Shown: positions 23,057 to 34,978 of the stretch, in pieces
How positions within the stretch are numbered: position 1 is the first letter of the stretch
Layout of the letters: each line of letters starts with the position of its first letter
Assembly: GCA_009103225.1 (NCBI GenBank)
Contig: RHPI01002438.1
Span: forward strand, 1,088,812 to 1,152,811
Direction of reading: 5' to 3'
Source: Chlorokybus atmophyticus
Lineage: Eukaryota > Streptophyta > Chlorokybophyceae > Chlorokybales > Chlorokybaceae
DNA: 64,000 nt
Notes under the pieces: model-generated
Told to the model about the DNA's origin: nothing
Database searches by the model: none
What the model saw: only the letters and a program-made list of their open reading frames with translations
Position numbers and translations under genes: made by a program

Positions 23057-23619
23057 TCACTCTTAGTTGTAGAACTAAGTGGTGTCAGTATTCTATAGAG
23101 CTGTTGTGACACTGGAAAGGTGTCCAATGCACGCGATCTATATTTGCGTGAGTGCAGGTGGCTGATTGCCACTTTGTACAACTTGCAAGTTGAATGATGT
23201 AGTCAAAAGTGCCAGCTCGACTGTACAACGCAGTTGCCAACTACCTGAATCAAATGCAGTGAAGTGTACAAGAGAAGGAATTCTACAATCAGCGTTGTGG
23301 AGCATGCACTAGACTGTTGGTACATCACCTAGCATGCCATGTCGCCCACTGGCGAGTTGTGTGCATAACCTGGATGTTCATGTAGCGCGCGCCAACTGTG
23401 CCACGTATGCCAACCAATGCAACACGCACCATTCAGAATACAAGCACCAAAGGCAAATTGATGCGCCACATGGACTCCTTTCTTCATCTACTGCTGCAAT
23501 GTTGCATGTCCATCGGGCACGCGTTGCCATACACATACACCGTCTCTATGCTTCTCAACGATGGGTATGGTTGCTACATTACTAATGCACTACAACCATC
23601 ATACTGTTACAAACAAACA
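23057..23619. other. convergent intergenic region, no gene seen
   Basis: It separates the 3' ends of the PPR-CBS (+) and DUF2358 (-) genes. No exon or RNA gene is recognised. TTACA at about 23607 is TGTAA on the DUF2358 strand, 10-15 bases past its stop. Confidence 0.5.
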
Positions 23620-25352
23620 TTACTTGCTATCACTTGTCTTGGGCGTTCGTCCCGGCTTGAACAGTTGACGCAGCCCATCAACCGGCGATATGTCCCACCT
23701 TTCAACGTGTCTGTAGCAAACACTTGCGCATGAGCCCAAATGACAAGCTTACTGTTACCACAGCAGTGATGTCACATGAAACAACTCAAAGGGGATATCA
23801 ACATAATCAACACAAGAGACGCACAAGGGACAACTCACCGCACGATTTGGTTGGTGGCCTGATCAAAGATGTGCGTTGTCCCGCCAGAGGCTGGCATACA
23901 ACACATGGTCAGCATGCCAACATGTGTTTGCACGCAGCTGCAAATGACACGACTTGATATGCACTCATGCATCATTGTGCATGCTTGAGAGTATGCCAAA
24001 GTAATTGCATGCAAATAGATGAAACCTCGCATAGGACAAGTCCTGTGCGTACCAGCAAGGGTGGGTCTCCACGGGAGGCCAAGCGTGCAGCGAAACCGCC
24101 AACGAGAGACAACCTGATCCTGTAAGCACACTGAGGTTGAGAAGCAAGGCTTGTAAAACAAATCTCTTACACACGTTACAAATGCACTCTCACACATGCT
24201 TGCATACGCACACATGAATACACTTGTCTGCGCTGGTACGAAGACATTGTACTAGTGACCACAGATGCACGCATGCCTCAATGTTACAGTAGATGTGTAT
24301 CAACCAATCAACCAACCAACCTGGGTTTCTTGCCAGTCCACAACATCCAGCTTGATGTTCTCCATGAAGCGGCCGAGGTTGCTCACGTTGCGCTGAAACC
24401 TCTCGCGGCCCCTGAAGCTCACGAAGGGGTCCGCAAACTCACAGTCCTCACTGTACACATCAAGCGACATGTCTCCTGCAACCCCAACAAGCCAGAGGTT
24501 GTTTGTCCTACATTGTCACGGAGTTGCTGCTTGGAGAGTCCCTTGTGTGCATGTGCTCGTGCATAGGTTTGTGTGCGCGTTGATGTACCTTCACACACAG
24601 TGCGCATGCATTCATGCAATTGCGTGCATGCTTGCGTACGCACGCGAGTGTGCGCTTATGCAACACACCTGTGACGAAATAGTTTCTGTCATAGTCTTTG
24701 CGCAACGCCGCCACCACTTCTTGTCTGCTGTACATCCTTTCTGCACGCACAACAGTGACACCACGGTGCATGATATCAGCCCAACTTTCGTCTAGAAGCC
24801 CATTTCCAGAGTTGTTGAACACTGTTGTGTGTTGATGCATGCTGTGTGCATGCATACCTGGCGCACTGGTGCTCGCCTCTTCTGGCTGTTTCTCCCTCCC
24901 AAGAGATGCAACCTGCACACAACAAACAGTCAACACCTGCATAAAACGCTGCATAACACAGCAAACGCAACGTCATCATCATTACCTGCCCGAACAGCTC
25001 TGCAGCATACCAAGATGCCTTCACAAACAAACTCGGGTCACCTGCAACATGCAAGCATGCTCAAGGATACTATGACAGTAACAGTCGTCGCGTTTGAGAA
25101 CGATTCAACCCAAAGGACCACTCAAGCACTGTGCTTACTGTCTTTAGGGTTTCTCTTTGACAGCCCTTTGCCAGCTCTCTCCGGTTCTCCTGCCATCATT
25201 GTAACCATGGTCCTGCCCTGAGCATGCCCCACACGCTCCCGCCTCTGAGCCAGCGGAAAACAGGCATGCCTCCTTGACGACGGCAGCACTGTCGCCACCG
25301 CCGACACCGTCCCGGCCGCCGCCGCCGCCGCCGCCGCCACGTGGCACGCCAT
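23620..25352 (-). CDS. DUF2358 / SnoaL-like (NTF2-fold) protein, probably plastid-targeted
   Basis: Member of a plant and algal NTF2-fold family of unknown function. Eight exons (25352-25139, 25041-24986, 24912-24858, 24821-24669, 24475-24321, 24119-24053, 23890-23839, 23710-23620) give 280 residues with matching phases. The N-terminus is alanine- and arginine-rich, like a transit peptide. Family segments in order are VVAALRKDYDRNYFVTGDMS, DCEFADPFVSFRGRERFQRN, RWRFRCTLGLPWRP (the W-x-hydrophobic-x-PW block), and the closing IVRHVERWDISPVDGLRQLF. Its ATG lies 87 bases from the start codon of IspE on the other strand, so the two plastid genes probably share a promoter. No catalytic role can be assigned. 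Confidence 0.85.
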
Positions 25353-25439
25353 GGTCACACTGCAGTTGCCACATCCGAGAATGCGCCTTTGCCAAAGTAA
25401 AAAAGGCAGCTGTGTTCAGCCAGTGTTGGCGGCGGCGGG
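25353..25439. promoter_or_regulatory. 87-bp bidirectional promoter between DUF2358 and IspE genes
   Basis: Only 87 bases separate the two ATGs, so both 5' leaders and core promoter elements must sit here or overlap the coding regions. It holds an AAAAAAGG run and GGC repeats; I see no clear TATA box. Confidence 0.6.
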
Positions 25440-28235
25440 ATGGCTGTGGCGGTGGGCGTCGGGGTCTTTGGGCATGTGGCTGTGCTTGGAGGAGGGTCAA
25501 GATGCAGGAGGAGGCGTGGTGAAATGTCTCACAGGGCGCAGCGGTTAGTGGCGGTGCGCTGCTCCCAGGCTGAGGATGGGAGCGCCTCTTCCTCCCCGCC
25601 AGGCCAGCAGCAGGTGACGGTGGAGTACAACCCCATAGGCAGGATGGCAGAGGCGGCTAACGATGCCAGGGAGAAGCGCACGTCTATCACCCTCTTCTCC
25701 CCCTCCAAAATCAACCTCTTCCTCAGGATCACCCGCCGCCGCCCGGACGGCTACCACGACCTCGCTTCCCTCTTCCACGTAAGTGCATTAGGGTTTCCTT
25801 TCTGCCAATACATAACAGCTATTGTCCGCTCTACTACACTACCACACTCATCATGCACTCTATCGGTTAGACTTTGTTGGACTTGCTAGTTTGCATATGC
25901 TCGCTGATATGTAGGTGTACATGCATGTTGGCGAGCCGCTTGCCTATGTTACGTTTTCTCTTCCTTTCTTTGGTATTGTTCTGTTGGTATCATTCTGTCT
26001 TCCTGCATGCATTGTTTGGCCGTGTATGTGAAGGAGCAAGCACATGGCGGGGGTAGGTGTGTCACGCGCGGCGCGTGCATGTGTTTGCGCATGCATGAGG
26101 CAATTGCATGCTGGTTGTGTGATGTGTGCACCGCAGTTGCAAGTGACGAGTAAAGTCGCTGCATGATGTATATCGATTCACAAGTTAACAGCATACAACT
26201 CATCACAATCACGTAGTGTTAACCTAAACGTATGCCTGATTGCAATTATATCTTTTATCAGGCTATTGATCTTGGTGACGCTTTGAAGTTTTCCGTGTCG
26301 CCTTCCACAAGGCGCGATTCCCTTACAACAAATGCCTCAGGTGTTCCCCTTGATGACACCAACCTGGTGAGTCGCACTTTCATCATTCCCTACACATGTA
26401 TGGGTTATCTACTGGCATTGATGATGATTGAGTGACGTGTCGTTATGCTTGCACAGATCAACAGGGCGTTGGCACTCTTTCGCAAGCACACCGGCAGCCA
26501 ACAGTACTACTGGGTGAGGGATGCAGACACATGACCAGAATAGTGGTTTGGTTCACAAGGTATATACCACATACAGGTTGTATACGAGATTATAGTATGG
26601 CTTGCGCATGTAGTCCAACATACAACATTGGCCGGGACATGTTGTCTGTATCCATCATACCATACGGTTGTGGACGGGTCTTGGTGGGGTTACTACGACT
26701 AGCATACACCACAATAAATGTTTATATACCACAGTGTGTATACCTCATAGATTGCATCGCACATACATATATGTACATACATTTACAGTGTATACGTACA
26801 TGACTATACTACTTGTAAGCATTTGTGTAGTTTCAACCTGTGATATCTTGCTCATTGCCCATTGGTTGTTTGCGTGATTAGTGCACTCAACCACAACTCT
26901 CTCCTGCGCAATACCTCTCAGGTGCATCTTGACAAGAGGGTTCCAACGGGTGCGGGTCTCGGGGGCGGCAGCGGCAACGCGGCAACGGCGCTGTGGGCGG
27001 CGAACGAGATGTGCGGGCGGCCCGCTTCCACACAGGACCTTGCGGAATGGGCCGCCGAGATTGGCAGCGACATCAGCTTCTTCTTCAGCAAGGGCGCTGC
27101 CTATTGCACCGGCAGAGGAGAGGTCAGACACATGTGGGTACCTTTGCGTGCGCATGTGTCAGCTTGTTGTGGTGGTCATAATCATGGCCGCGGCTGCGGC
27201 GGTGGTGTTGTACTTTCGTGCGCGCGCGTATTATTGGGGGTGTTTAAGGTGCTTGCGTGCAGATCGTTGAAGATGTGCCGCCGCCGCTGCCGCTTGACAT
27301 GAGACTCTGCTTGGTGAAGCCATCGGAGGAGTGCTCAACTGCAGAGATATTCAAGGTTAGGCATCATGTCATGATTGTTTTAGCATCCTGCTGTCTTGTT
27401 TATATTTGTAACCTGTTGTGTCACAAACACCGCACACAAATACCGCAAGCAGCCAAGAATGCCCTGTATGTAGACGTTCAACATAGATGAAGCAAGCAAA
27501 GTGGATGGAAAGGAACTGTTGGAGAGGATAGTGTCGGAAAGGCGCATACGTCCAGAGACTTGCATTAACGACTTGGGTATGCTTAGGGGTATTACTTCAA
27601 TATATGGGGGTTGGGTTGTTTGCTCTTGTGCCCTGCATCTTCTCACAGTCAGCCTTGTCCAACTGCAGAGGCGCCTGCTTTTCGTGCGCTGCCAAGGTTG
27701 AAGGCTCTGAAGCAGAGGCTGGTGGCGGCAGGAAGGGGCAGATACGACGCGGTGTTTATGACGGGCAGGTGAACACTTTGGCAATGCGAGCGTGTCCATT
27801 GCACAGCATGTGCGCATGCACACACAATTGCCACGTGGCAACACAGCTATTTTTGCGCATGTGCACATGTTCACATAGTTGCATGGTGTAAACTGAGTAT
27901 TTGTCTCACTGCAGTGGCAGCACAATCGTTTTGGTCGGAGATGATGAACCCCCGCCGTTCATTTATGACGAGCCTGAATATGAAGACGTTTTCCTTTCAG
28001 GCAAGAGGCCTGATGCTTGTTCACCCTGTTTCATTTGGTTGCTTTTCAGCCATCAACAGCGTGTCCACAATCAGGTGCACGCCTGTTGACACGATCCGAA
28101 GACCAGTGGTACTCGCCAGTTGGTGCCGGCTCATTTGCCGATGAAGACCCTTTCGCTGCACAGCCCGAAATGGCGCCACCTTCCGGCGTTGATCAACTAG
28201 AGTCTCTGAAACTACCTTTCTCATTCGAGTCTTAG
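25440..28235 (+). CDS. ispE: 4-diphosphocytidyl-2-C-methyl-D-erythritol kinase
   Basis: The ATP-dependent CDP-ME kinase of the plastid MEP isoprenoid pathway. Nine exons (25440-25778, 26262-26366, 26457-26513, 26922-27122, 27263-27355, 27474-27576, 27669-27768, 27915-28000, 28075-28235) give 414 residues. The first 70 or so resemble a transit peptide. PSKINLFLRITRRRPDGYHD is the substrate motif and PTGAGLGGGSGNAATAL (175-191) the GHMP-kinase ATP loop. GSDISFFFSKGAAYCTGRGE, then MTGSGSTIV complete the family signatures. The last intron (28001-28074) has a GC donor (CAG|GCAAGA); using it restores VFLSGARLLTRSEDQWYSP, which matches plant IspE. The C-terminus is longer and acidic compared with bacterial forms. 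Confidence 0.95.
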
Positions 28236-29178
28236 GTCAAGCACCTGTCACAAGGTATTGTGAAAAAATTTTGTGCCCGCTGGGTAACATACCGGATACT
28301 TTATTTCTACATGTTGCGAGTGATGGCATTCAGGGTGCCTGGCTACAGTTAGGGCACTTGCAAGTATGCTTGGACCACTACAGGACGCAATGAGCTCAGG
28401 TAGCTGGCGTATATGTTTGGTGAAAGTGTTGCCTGGACAGTGCGAAGCAATGACAGAGGCAATCATTGCGTATACGTTGTGGCATGGTGCCATGCGAGGT
28501 GGGTAGTTGACCAGTTTCTTGGAATCACCTTCCCTTCACAAAAGCCAAGTCTTAGTAGTGGACGCTTTTTAGTCATACTATAGGTGCATTAAACCATCGC
28601 AGATAATACATCATGCACAATACCGCATTGCACAGCTACGTTAGGGCATTCGCATGACAATATGAGTGTCGCCTCGCTTCTGTGCTTACAATCCAAACCA
28701 CAATGTTGTAGTGCAAACTGCAGTACCCTTGCTCAAATAGTACTACGAATGTGGTCAGCCAACCTCACAAAGAACGTAGGGCTAAACACTGGTGATTGCG
28801 TAACAGGTCCAATTAATACATGATGCTGCACATGGATGGTGAGCATTGTGCACGCGCACATGCATGTATCGTGCATGTTACATGCATCACGTGCATTTCC
28901 TGTACACAGCACTAGCATCAAGACGTTACAGCAGATGCTGATGGTGGGAGGCTATGCTAGGGGTAGTGTAGTTAGAGTAGGCACATAGCTGGCAGTAGTA
29001 AATGTAAGGGAATGATGTGTACATGATATATGACGTGCTGTTGTGCGTGTGGATAGGATTGGATGGTTGTATGTATGCATCTATGCCATGTAGCAACAGA
29101 GTGCGCATGTACGTATGCCTTGTGTCAGCATACGTGCTGGACCACCCCGTACACATGCGACTCTGTCCGTCATCTTAG
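28236..29178. other. convergent intergenic region, no gene seen
   Basis: 3' sequence of IspE (+) and of the unidentified minus-strand gene. No exon is recognised. Bases 29017-29039 repeat exactly a 23-base string at 2931-2953. Confidence 0.45.
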
Positions 29179-30300
29179 TTAATCTACCAACCTCTGTCTG
29201 TGTTGCGTTGATGTTGTTCGCAATGGTGGATGGATAGCACTTAAGCTCGGGTCTTGCGTCGCCAGTGCATGCGTACTTTCTGTGCTGTTATGATAGACTC
29301 CGCTGATTGGCCTGGCCGCCAGCGAAGGCGAGGTGCTGTGAAGCACACATGGCCGACACACGCGTCCACATTGCCGGCCAAGACAACCGTCAATGGCTCC
29401 CATGTAAGCTGCGCATTACCTGCCTTCGCCTACAAACACAGGTCGCACACAAGTCACACAATGTCACTGAAGCTTGCATGCTGCACACATGAAGCTCACC
29501 TGGTAGCCAAGTTTTTGAGATATCACGTTCACTGCGCCATCGACTTTTATATGCTTGCCGTTCACGTCCCAAAGCACATTGCCCTCGGTGTCGATGCGAA
29601 AGTCTTGTGCAGTTGCGTGCACCGGCCCGGTCAGTGCTAAGGACTCAGTGGCAGTGTCCCATGCTACCCCTGCCGCACGCAACTCAGCTTTGGTTGGAGT
29701 GTGCAGCACCACCAAATTACCCTGCACAAGCGTTGGGTGCATGATAACCACTCAAGGCTTTGGAAGCATGTAGGTCTGAAGCATTGTCTGCTTCAGATGA
29801 CCGTATCTCACTTGGAATATGCTTCTACAGCTTGTATAAACATGCAGCAAGCACAGCCTTGAACGCCTCAGCTTCAAACCTACATGCAAGCATGTGAATG
29901 TACTTGAGTATGCAGGTATGCAATGCACCTTCAAGTGCAGTGTTTGAGCTTGGCGGTGGAGGTCAGCTTGCTTGGCCATCACGGTGAACTCGGGTGTGCG
30001 GGAGGCGTGGCTGTGAACGTGGACTTGGCTGAACAGGTCGGCACGCAGCTCGGCGGCGCGGGCGTCCATAAAGCCCCGGTCGTAGCTCATCTCAGCGCAG
30101 ACCAGTCGCCACGACAATGGCGGAGGGGCATGAGCCTCCGTCGGCGGCGCATAGTGCTCCAGCTGGACGCCGCTTGCTTTCAGCCAGCGCTGTCTGCCAC
30201 CGCCGCCACCTTCGTCATCCGCCTTCTCATGCTGCGGCGCCTCTTTCAGCTTTCCGGCAAAACTGTCCTGCTTCCGCTCTTTGGCCACGCGGTTGCCCAT
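29179..30300 (-). CDS. unidentified conserved-looking protein
   Basis: I do not recognise the family. A five-exon model (30300-29929, 29871-29812, 29721-29500, 29429-29277, 29193-29179) gives 273 residues in phase. Exons 1, 3 and 4 look well constrained; exon 2 and the 15-base last exon are tentative. The N-terminal half is charged (EDK-rich). The segments VLWDVNGKHIKVDGAVNVIS and LTWEPLTVVLAGNVDACVGH read like a folded beta-rich domain. The in-frame codons upstream of the chosen ATG (GTG SLNQAA...) remain open back to a TGA, so a different start is possible. It is head-to-head with HAUS1, 241 bases between ATGs. Confidence 0.55.
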
Positions 30301-30541
30301 GCATCCATCCTCGTGCTTGTCCTCCGCCTCCTGGTCCTCCGTCGCCTCGTCCGCCGCCGCCGCCGTCGCCGCCTGGTTTAGAGACACGTTAAGCTCTTGT
30401 ATCCCTTTGGCGCCAAAGTGCGTTCAGTGCAGGCATGAACACTGCGGTTGCCGCGGGATTTCCGCACCCGGGCGACGGCAGAGCCGTTTCAGGTTTGATT
30501 TGTTTGCATTTACGTTAAGGTGCTTACCGCTGGGCGGTGGT
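30301..30541. promoter_or_regulatory. bidirectional promoter region, unidentified gene / HAUS1
   Basis: The 241 bases between divergent start codons. It contains an ATG at 30435 in another frame, ending soon in a possible donor, which may be part of the HAUS1 5' leader. Confidence 0.4.
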
Positions 30542-32294
30542 ATGGGCGGTATGGGAGGTGTCGGCGTCGGTGTCGGCGGTGTGGATGTAGACAAGCTGCG
30601 GATCTGGCTGCAGGATATGGGTTTGGAAGAGAGCTGTCAACTTAAGGAGCTGGCAAAGCTTCCCCGCCGGAGCTTGCAGCGGTGAAAATGGCTGTTGCGT
30701 TCGCTGTGCACTCACGCGCTCTGGTTTGAACAAAAGTATTGAAGTACCTGATTTTCACAATGTGTGTGATGCATATTTGGACGAGTACGCACTCATTAGC
30801 CCGGTTGAGGCTGTTGCATCCTTGCTGGTGTACATCACGCGGTTATTATCGGCAACAGTTTGCATACATCATCACCCACTTTCAAGTAGAGGCTGTTGCA
30901 TTCTGGCTACCTTGTCGTACGCTGCTTTGAGCCACGAGATTATAGCATGCCAGGTTCCGACAGGACTGGATGCTGTGACAACTTGCTGCTTGCGTGCTAC
31001 AACAGCAAGGCCCTTACTGTACACTTCCAGGTTACGTGCTGCTGCTGCACAGTCGCACCGGCGCAGCAGGACAGCGCGTCTCCTTGCTCAAGAATACGAA
31101 GAGCAGGCTGGGGACTGCCGGCGTCAAAGTGCGTGTTGCTGCTGCAGCTGTCATTACTAACGTTTCGCAGCAGCTGTTAGTAGCTTTGTACCACGTCAGC
31201 CTTATCAATTGGTTGACAGTGTGTGCCTGCTTCTCTGAACTGATATGTGACAGGTGACTGCATGCGCCCAGTGTTGCTGGCTGCAGGTCTCAGAAAGGAG
31301 TGCCTATCGCCAGCAGCGGAGGAAAGCATGCATGCGCTTGTTGATGTTGCTGATGCTCTGACGCTAAAGGACACCCAGACAGCAAGGTGAGGTGTCGCTG
31401 TCTTGGTTGCCATGACATGGATCGACACGCACACGCACACTTAAATGCAACATGACATTCAACCAATTGTTGTTGGTGTGTGCAGCTACATTGCGGCATT
31501 GGCGGACCTGACTCTGCGCCAGGCCGAGAAAGAGGACCGCAATCTTGCGCTGAAGCGCAGCATTGATGAATGTGTTAAGGACACCCGCAAGGCCATATCA
31601 ATGCTTGCAAGCATTTCACCGTGAGTTGGCTCAACCAGTACGTGCACATCTTATTGCCAGCGTGCCAGTTGAGTACTGATGCATATGTGGTGCAGGACAC
31701 TACAGACCTTTGACACTGAGTGTCAAGAGGCAGCATCATATGCAGCCCAGAAGCGCGCAGAAGTTCGCATGTTGGAAAGTAAACAGGCTCAGTACTCAAC
31801 GCAAGCGCACAACTCCAGGGTAAGGCCATTGAGTTGTGGGCCTCACCACAACGCCAAGACACCGCACGCACACGTTTTTCCCCAATCACTTGTGTCACTC
31901 ATCGTGTACGCATGAAGGGGGGTTGGGTTGCCAGACACACTCTGGCCTCATGCTGTATGTGCTACAGGTGCTCTTGCAGCGCTCAGGGTACACTCCAGAC
32001 TTCAACCACAGAGAGTTGGTGGTGATGAGTACTGAGCTGCAGAAGGTGTTAACGGAAACAGAACCTTTGCTGCAGCAGCGACAATCATACCTGGACCTGC
32101 CACCGGTGAGTCGGGATTGATGTGTGCAAGCATAAAAACCGATTCAACTCTGTTGCTCAGAACAGCAGCTGCATACACTTGACATTGATATTCTCCAGGA
32201 TGCGGCCCTGGCGCGCATGGCCATTGAGAAGAAAAGACAGGAACTTGCTGATGTGCAGATCCAATTGGAGGATGCACTTGCAGGCCTGTCGTAA
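30542..32294 (+). CDS. HAUS augmin-like complex subunit 1 (AUG1)
   Basis: Subunit of augmin, which recruits gamma-tubulin to existing microtubules for branching nucleation in spindle and phragmoplast. Eight exons (30542-30681, 30737-30841, 31031-31128, 31287-31386, 31486-31620, 31696-31819, 31968-32105, 32199-32294) give 311 residues; plant and animal HAUS1 are about 280-300. The start has WLQDMGL, then IEVPDF. The middle is coiled coil (SMHALVDVADALTLKDTQTA, then LRQAEKEDRN). The end QSYLDLPPDAALARMAIEKK is the best match to plant AUG1 (SYQDLPPDKALAALAIE). The exon 2 donor (ACGCG|GTTATT) is weak and its border uncertain. The glycine-rich first residues (MGGMGGVGVGVGG) are unusual. Confidence 0.85.
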
Positions 32295-33033
32295 CGCTCA
32301 CTGCGCTACGCCAACCATTACAGCAGTTTCAGTATAACATGGAACACAACTAAGGCAAGCCTTGCAATTGCAGTGGTTGCAGTCCGATAATTGATTCAGC
32401 GTCTCACCTCACAATATCCTGACTGGACTAATCACATGCCACCACAATGGTCAGCTGAGTCAACCTTGCAGACACCGTCACTTGCAAACGTAGTGCTGAC
32501 TAACTGGGCGCAGACCATGATTGAGGGTTTACAATCATACCCAACAATAGCAAACGGCTTTGGCAGGCTGCAGCCAAGGGTGCATCTAAGTATGAAGCCT
32601 TGAATCGTGTGTTGAAGCGTTTTGTGTACGTGTATGTTGTTCGCGACTGCTGGTGAGTGTTTGCGTGTGTCTGTGCGCTTCCCTGTGTTGTAGACAGCTG
32701 TGCAGGACGGATTGAACCACCAATACCTTCCTGTGCTCAAAACATCTTACATCAATGGACACTCTGCCAATGTACTTGCTGTTCAAGCAGGCAACCATGC
32801 AGATGCGCACACATGCATATACTACACTTATATATACGCGCGAGCGCGCACATGCTTGCATGCGCATGCACCCAAGTAAGCAAGGAGATGCACAGGGACA
32901 CAGACAGCTAATATGCTAATTGCTGGTGACATTATCAGCACATGAGAGAGAGAACGGCAACATGGAGGGGTAAGCGTATTCTACAGGTGTTTTATCTTGT
33001 GCACACTACACGCTTTCTTGAATGCTAAGCATG
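32295..33033. other. convergent intergenic region, no gene seen
   Basis: 3' flank of HAUS1 and of the minus-strand partial gene. Only short random frames are seen. Confidence 0.45.
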
Positions 33034-33841
33034 TCACGCCTCGTTCAAACCAACATGATCATCTTCGCAATACTCCTTCACGGCGTCCGTCATGTTGTGC
33101 ACGCAAGTGTAGGTGCTTCGCATGAAGCGCCTATATACGAGCACTTTCTTCGTCATGTCATGTCATATGGAGAAGTCGCTACACCCGTAACTTCTGACCG
33201 AGCTTTCAGGGCAACATGTGCTGCAAATGCACCACGTGATCTAGGCAGTGCTTGAGGCGAACCCATACCATGGGGATGGTTTCTCAGCAGGACTCAAGCA
33301 AGTTTGTAATCGCATTTAGACACGATAAACAGCTCCAACCTTAGAGTCTTCACCACTTCGTCGATAGAACCAGACCAACGTCGCTTCTCCAATTGAGCCT
33401 TTCGGAGGCATGTGTGGGACCACATTGCGCCCTTTCTTCCCAATTATGTATGTATGTATGTGTGCACGTATGTATGTATGTCAGGCAGAAAGGGCGCAAT
33501 GAGGCCCCACACGTGCCTTGCCTCCATGATACTTTCCTCCTTCCTCTCAGCCTCTTTCACACTCTGGACAAGAAGAATTTTCTCTCCATTCCTTCAGAAG
33601 CAAAGAGCCACGTAAGCGTCCTCGGAGGCATGAGCCAGTATGCGATAGCACTCGCGCACAACGTCCCTGTATATATACAACAACTCTTACATGAAGGCCA
33701 TGCTGTGGCATAATATCTGTCCTCCACCTCATCAGCAAGCTTCCAGGTTTTCAGGTTGTGTTCACGCAGGCGGACGCCAAGCCCTGCGCGCACATTTCGT
33801 CGATGACGAGGCCCAGCAAGTGAGGGTTGTCCAGAACTTGT
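33034..33841 (-). CDS. 3' exons of an unidentified gene cut by an assembly gap
   Basis: Family not recognised. Minus-strand pieces that join in phase are 33841-33766, 33716-33691 and 33666-33612. They encode VLDNPHLLGLVIDEMCAQGL, continuing through ILCHSMAFMDVVRECYRILA to HASEDAYV. A further exon at 33130-33034 encodes RFMRSTYTCVHNMTDAVKEY and ends in a stop, but its phase does not match the third piece, so at least one exon or border is wrong. The peptides look helical and non-random, as in an armadillo- or HEAT-like protein, but that is a guess. Upstream exons must lie in or beyond the gap at 34028-34809. Confidence 0.35.
33404..33525. repeat. inverted repeat enclosing an ATGT microsatellite
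   Basis: Arms 33404-33437 and 33487-33525 are inverted copies with a few changes and a 5-base indel. The inner 15 bases (cattgcgccctttct) are perfect. The loop is an (ATGT)n tract. It lies within an intron of the partial minus-strand gene if that model is right. Confidence 0.75.
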
Positions 33842-33990
33842 CTAGGAGAGAGAGAGCGCTGGTGTGATGGCGAGACAACAACCTTGTGTGCATGATTGGT
33901 GAGGGACACTGACAAGAGAGCGTGTCAGACGAGGAGTGTGCATGTGTGTGGGGGGTGGGGTGGGTGGGTGGGGGCGCGCAAGCACGCACG

Positions 33991-34027
<37 letters not shown>

Positions 34028-34809
34028 NNNNNNNNNNNNNNNNNNNNNNNNNNNNNNNNNNNNNNNNNNNNNNNNNNNNNNNNNNNNNNNNNNNNNNNNN
34101 NNNNNNNNNNNNNNNNNNNNNNNNNNNNNNNNNNNNNNNNNNNNNNNNNNNNNNNNNNNNNNNNNNNNNNNNNNNNNNNNNNNNNNNNNNNNNNNNNNNN
34201 NNNNNNNNNNNNNNNNNNNNNNNNNNNNNNNNNNNNNNNNNNNNNNNNNNNNNNNNNNNNNNNNNNNNNNNNNNNNNNNNNNNNNNNNNNNNNNNNNNNN
34301 NNNNNNNNNNNNNNNNNNNNNNNNNNNNNNNNNNNNNNNNNNNNNNNNNNNNNNNNNNNNNNNNNNNNNNNNNNNNNNNNNNNNNNNNNNNNNNNNNNNN
34401 NNNNNNNNNNNNNNNNNNNNNNNNNNNNNNNNNNNNNNNNNNNNNNNNNNNNNNNNNNNNNNNNNNNNNNNNNNNNNNNNNNNNNNNNNNNNNNNNNNNN
34501 NNNNNNNNNNNNNNNNNNNNNNNNNNNNNNNNNNNNNNNNNNNNNNNNNNNNNNNNNNNNNNNNNNNNNNNNNNNNNNNNNNNNNNNNNNNNNNNNNNNN
34601 NNNNNNNNNNNNNNNNNNNNNNNNNNNNNNNNNNNNNNNNNNNNNNNNNNNNNNNNNNNNNNNNNNNNNNNNNNNNNNNNNNNNNNNNNNNNNNNNNNNN
34701 NNNNNNNNNNNNNNNNNNNNNNNNNNNNNNNNNNNNNNNNNNNNNNNNNNNNNNNNNNNNNNNNNNNNNNNNNNNNNNNNNNNNNNNNNNNNNNNNNNNN
34801 NNNNNNNNN
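34028..34809. other. assembly gap (782 N) within GA-rich repeats
   Basis: N run flanked left by (GA)n and right by GAGCGAGGGAGG-type purine repeats up to about 34975. Long frames drawn across it are artefacts of the simple repeat and N codons. Confidence 0.99.
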
Positions 34810-34934
34810 GAGCGAGGGAGGGAGCGAGCGAGGGAGGGAGCGAGCGAGGGAGGGAGCGGGAAAGGGAGGGAGGGAGCGGGAGGGGGAGGGAGGGAGGGGG
34901 GGAGGGGGGGAGCGAGCGAGCGAGCGAGCGAGCG

Positions 34935-34975
<41 letters not shown>
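34810..34975. repeat. purine-only simple repeat
   Basis: Uninterrupted GAGC/GAGG/GGGA units grading into (GA)n at the right end of the gap. Confidence 0.9.

Positions 34976-34978
<3 letters not shown>

Noticed and set aside
29923-30381. 152-codon plus frame
   Set aside because: Shadow of exon 1 of the minus-strand gene, which has the better exon chain.
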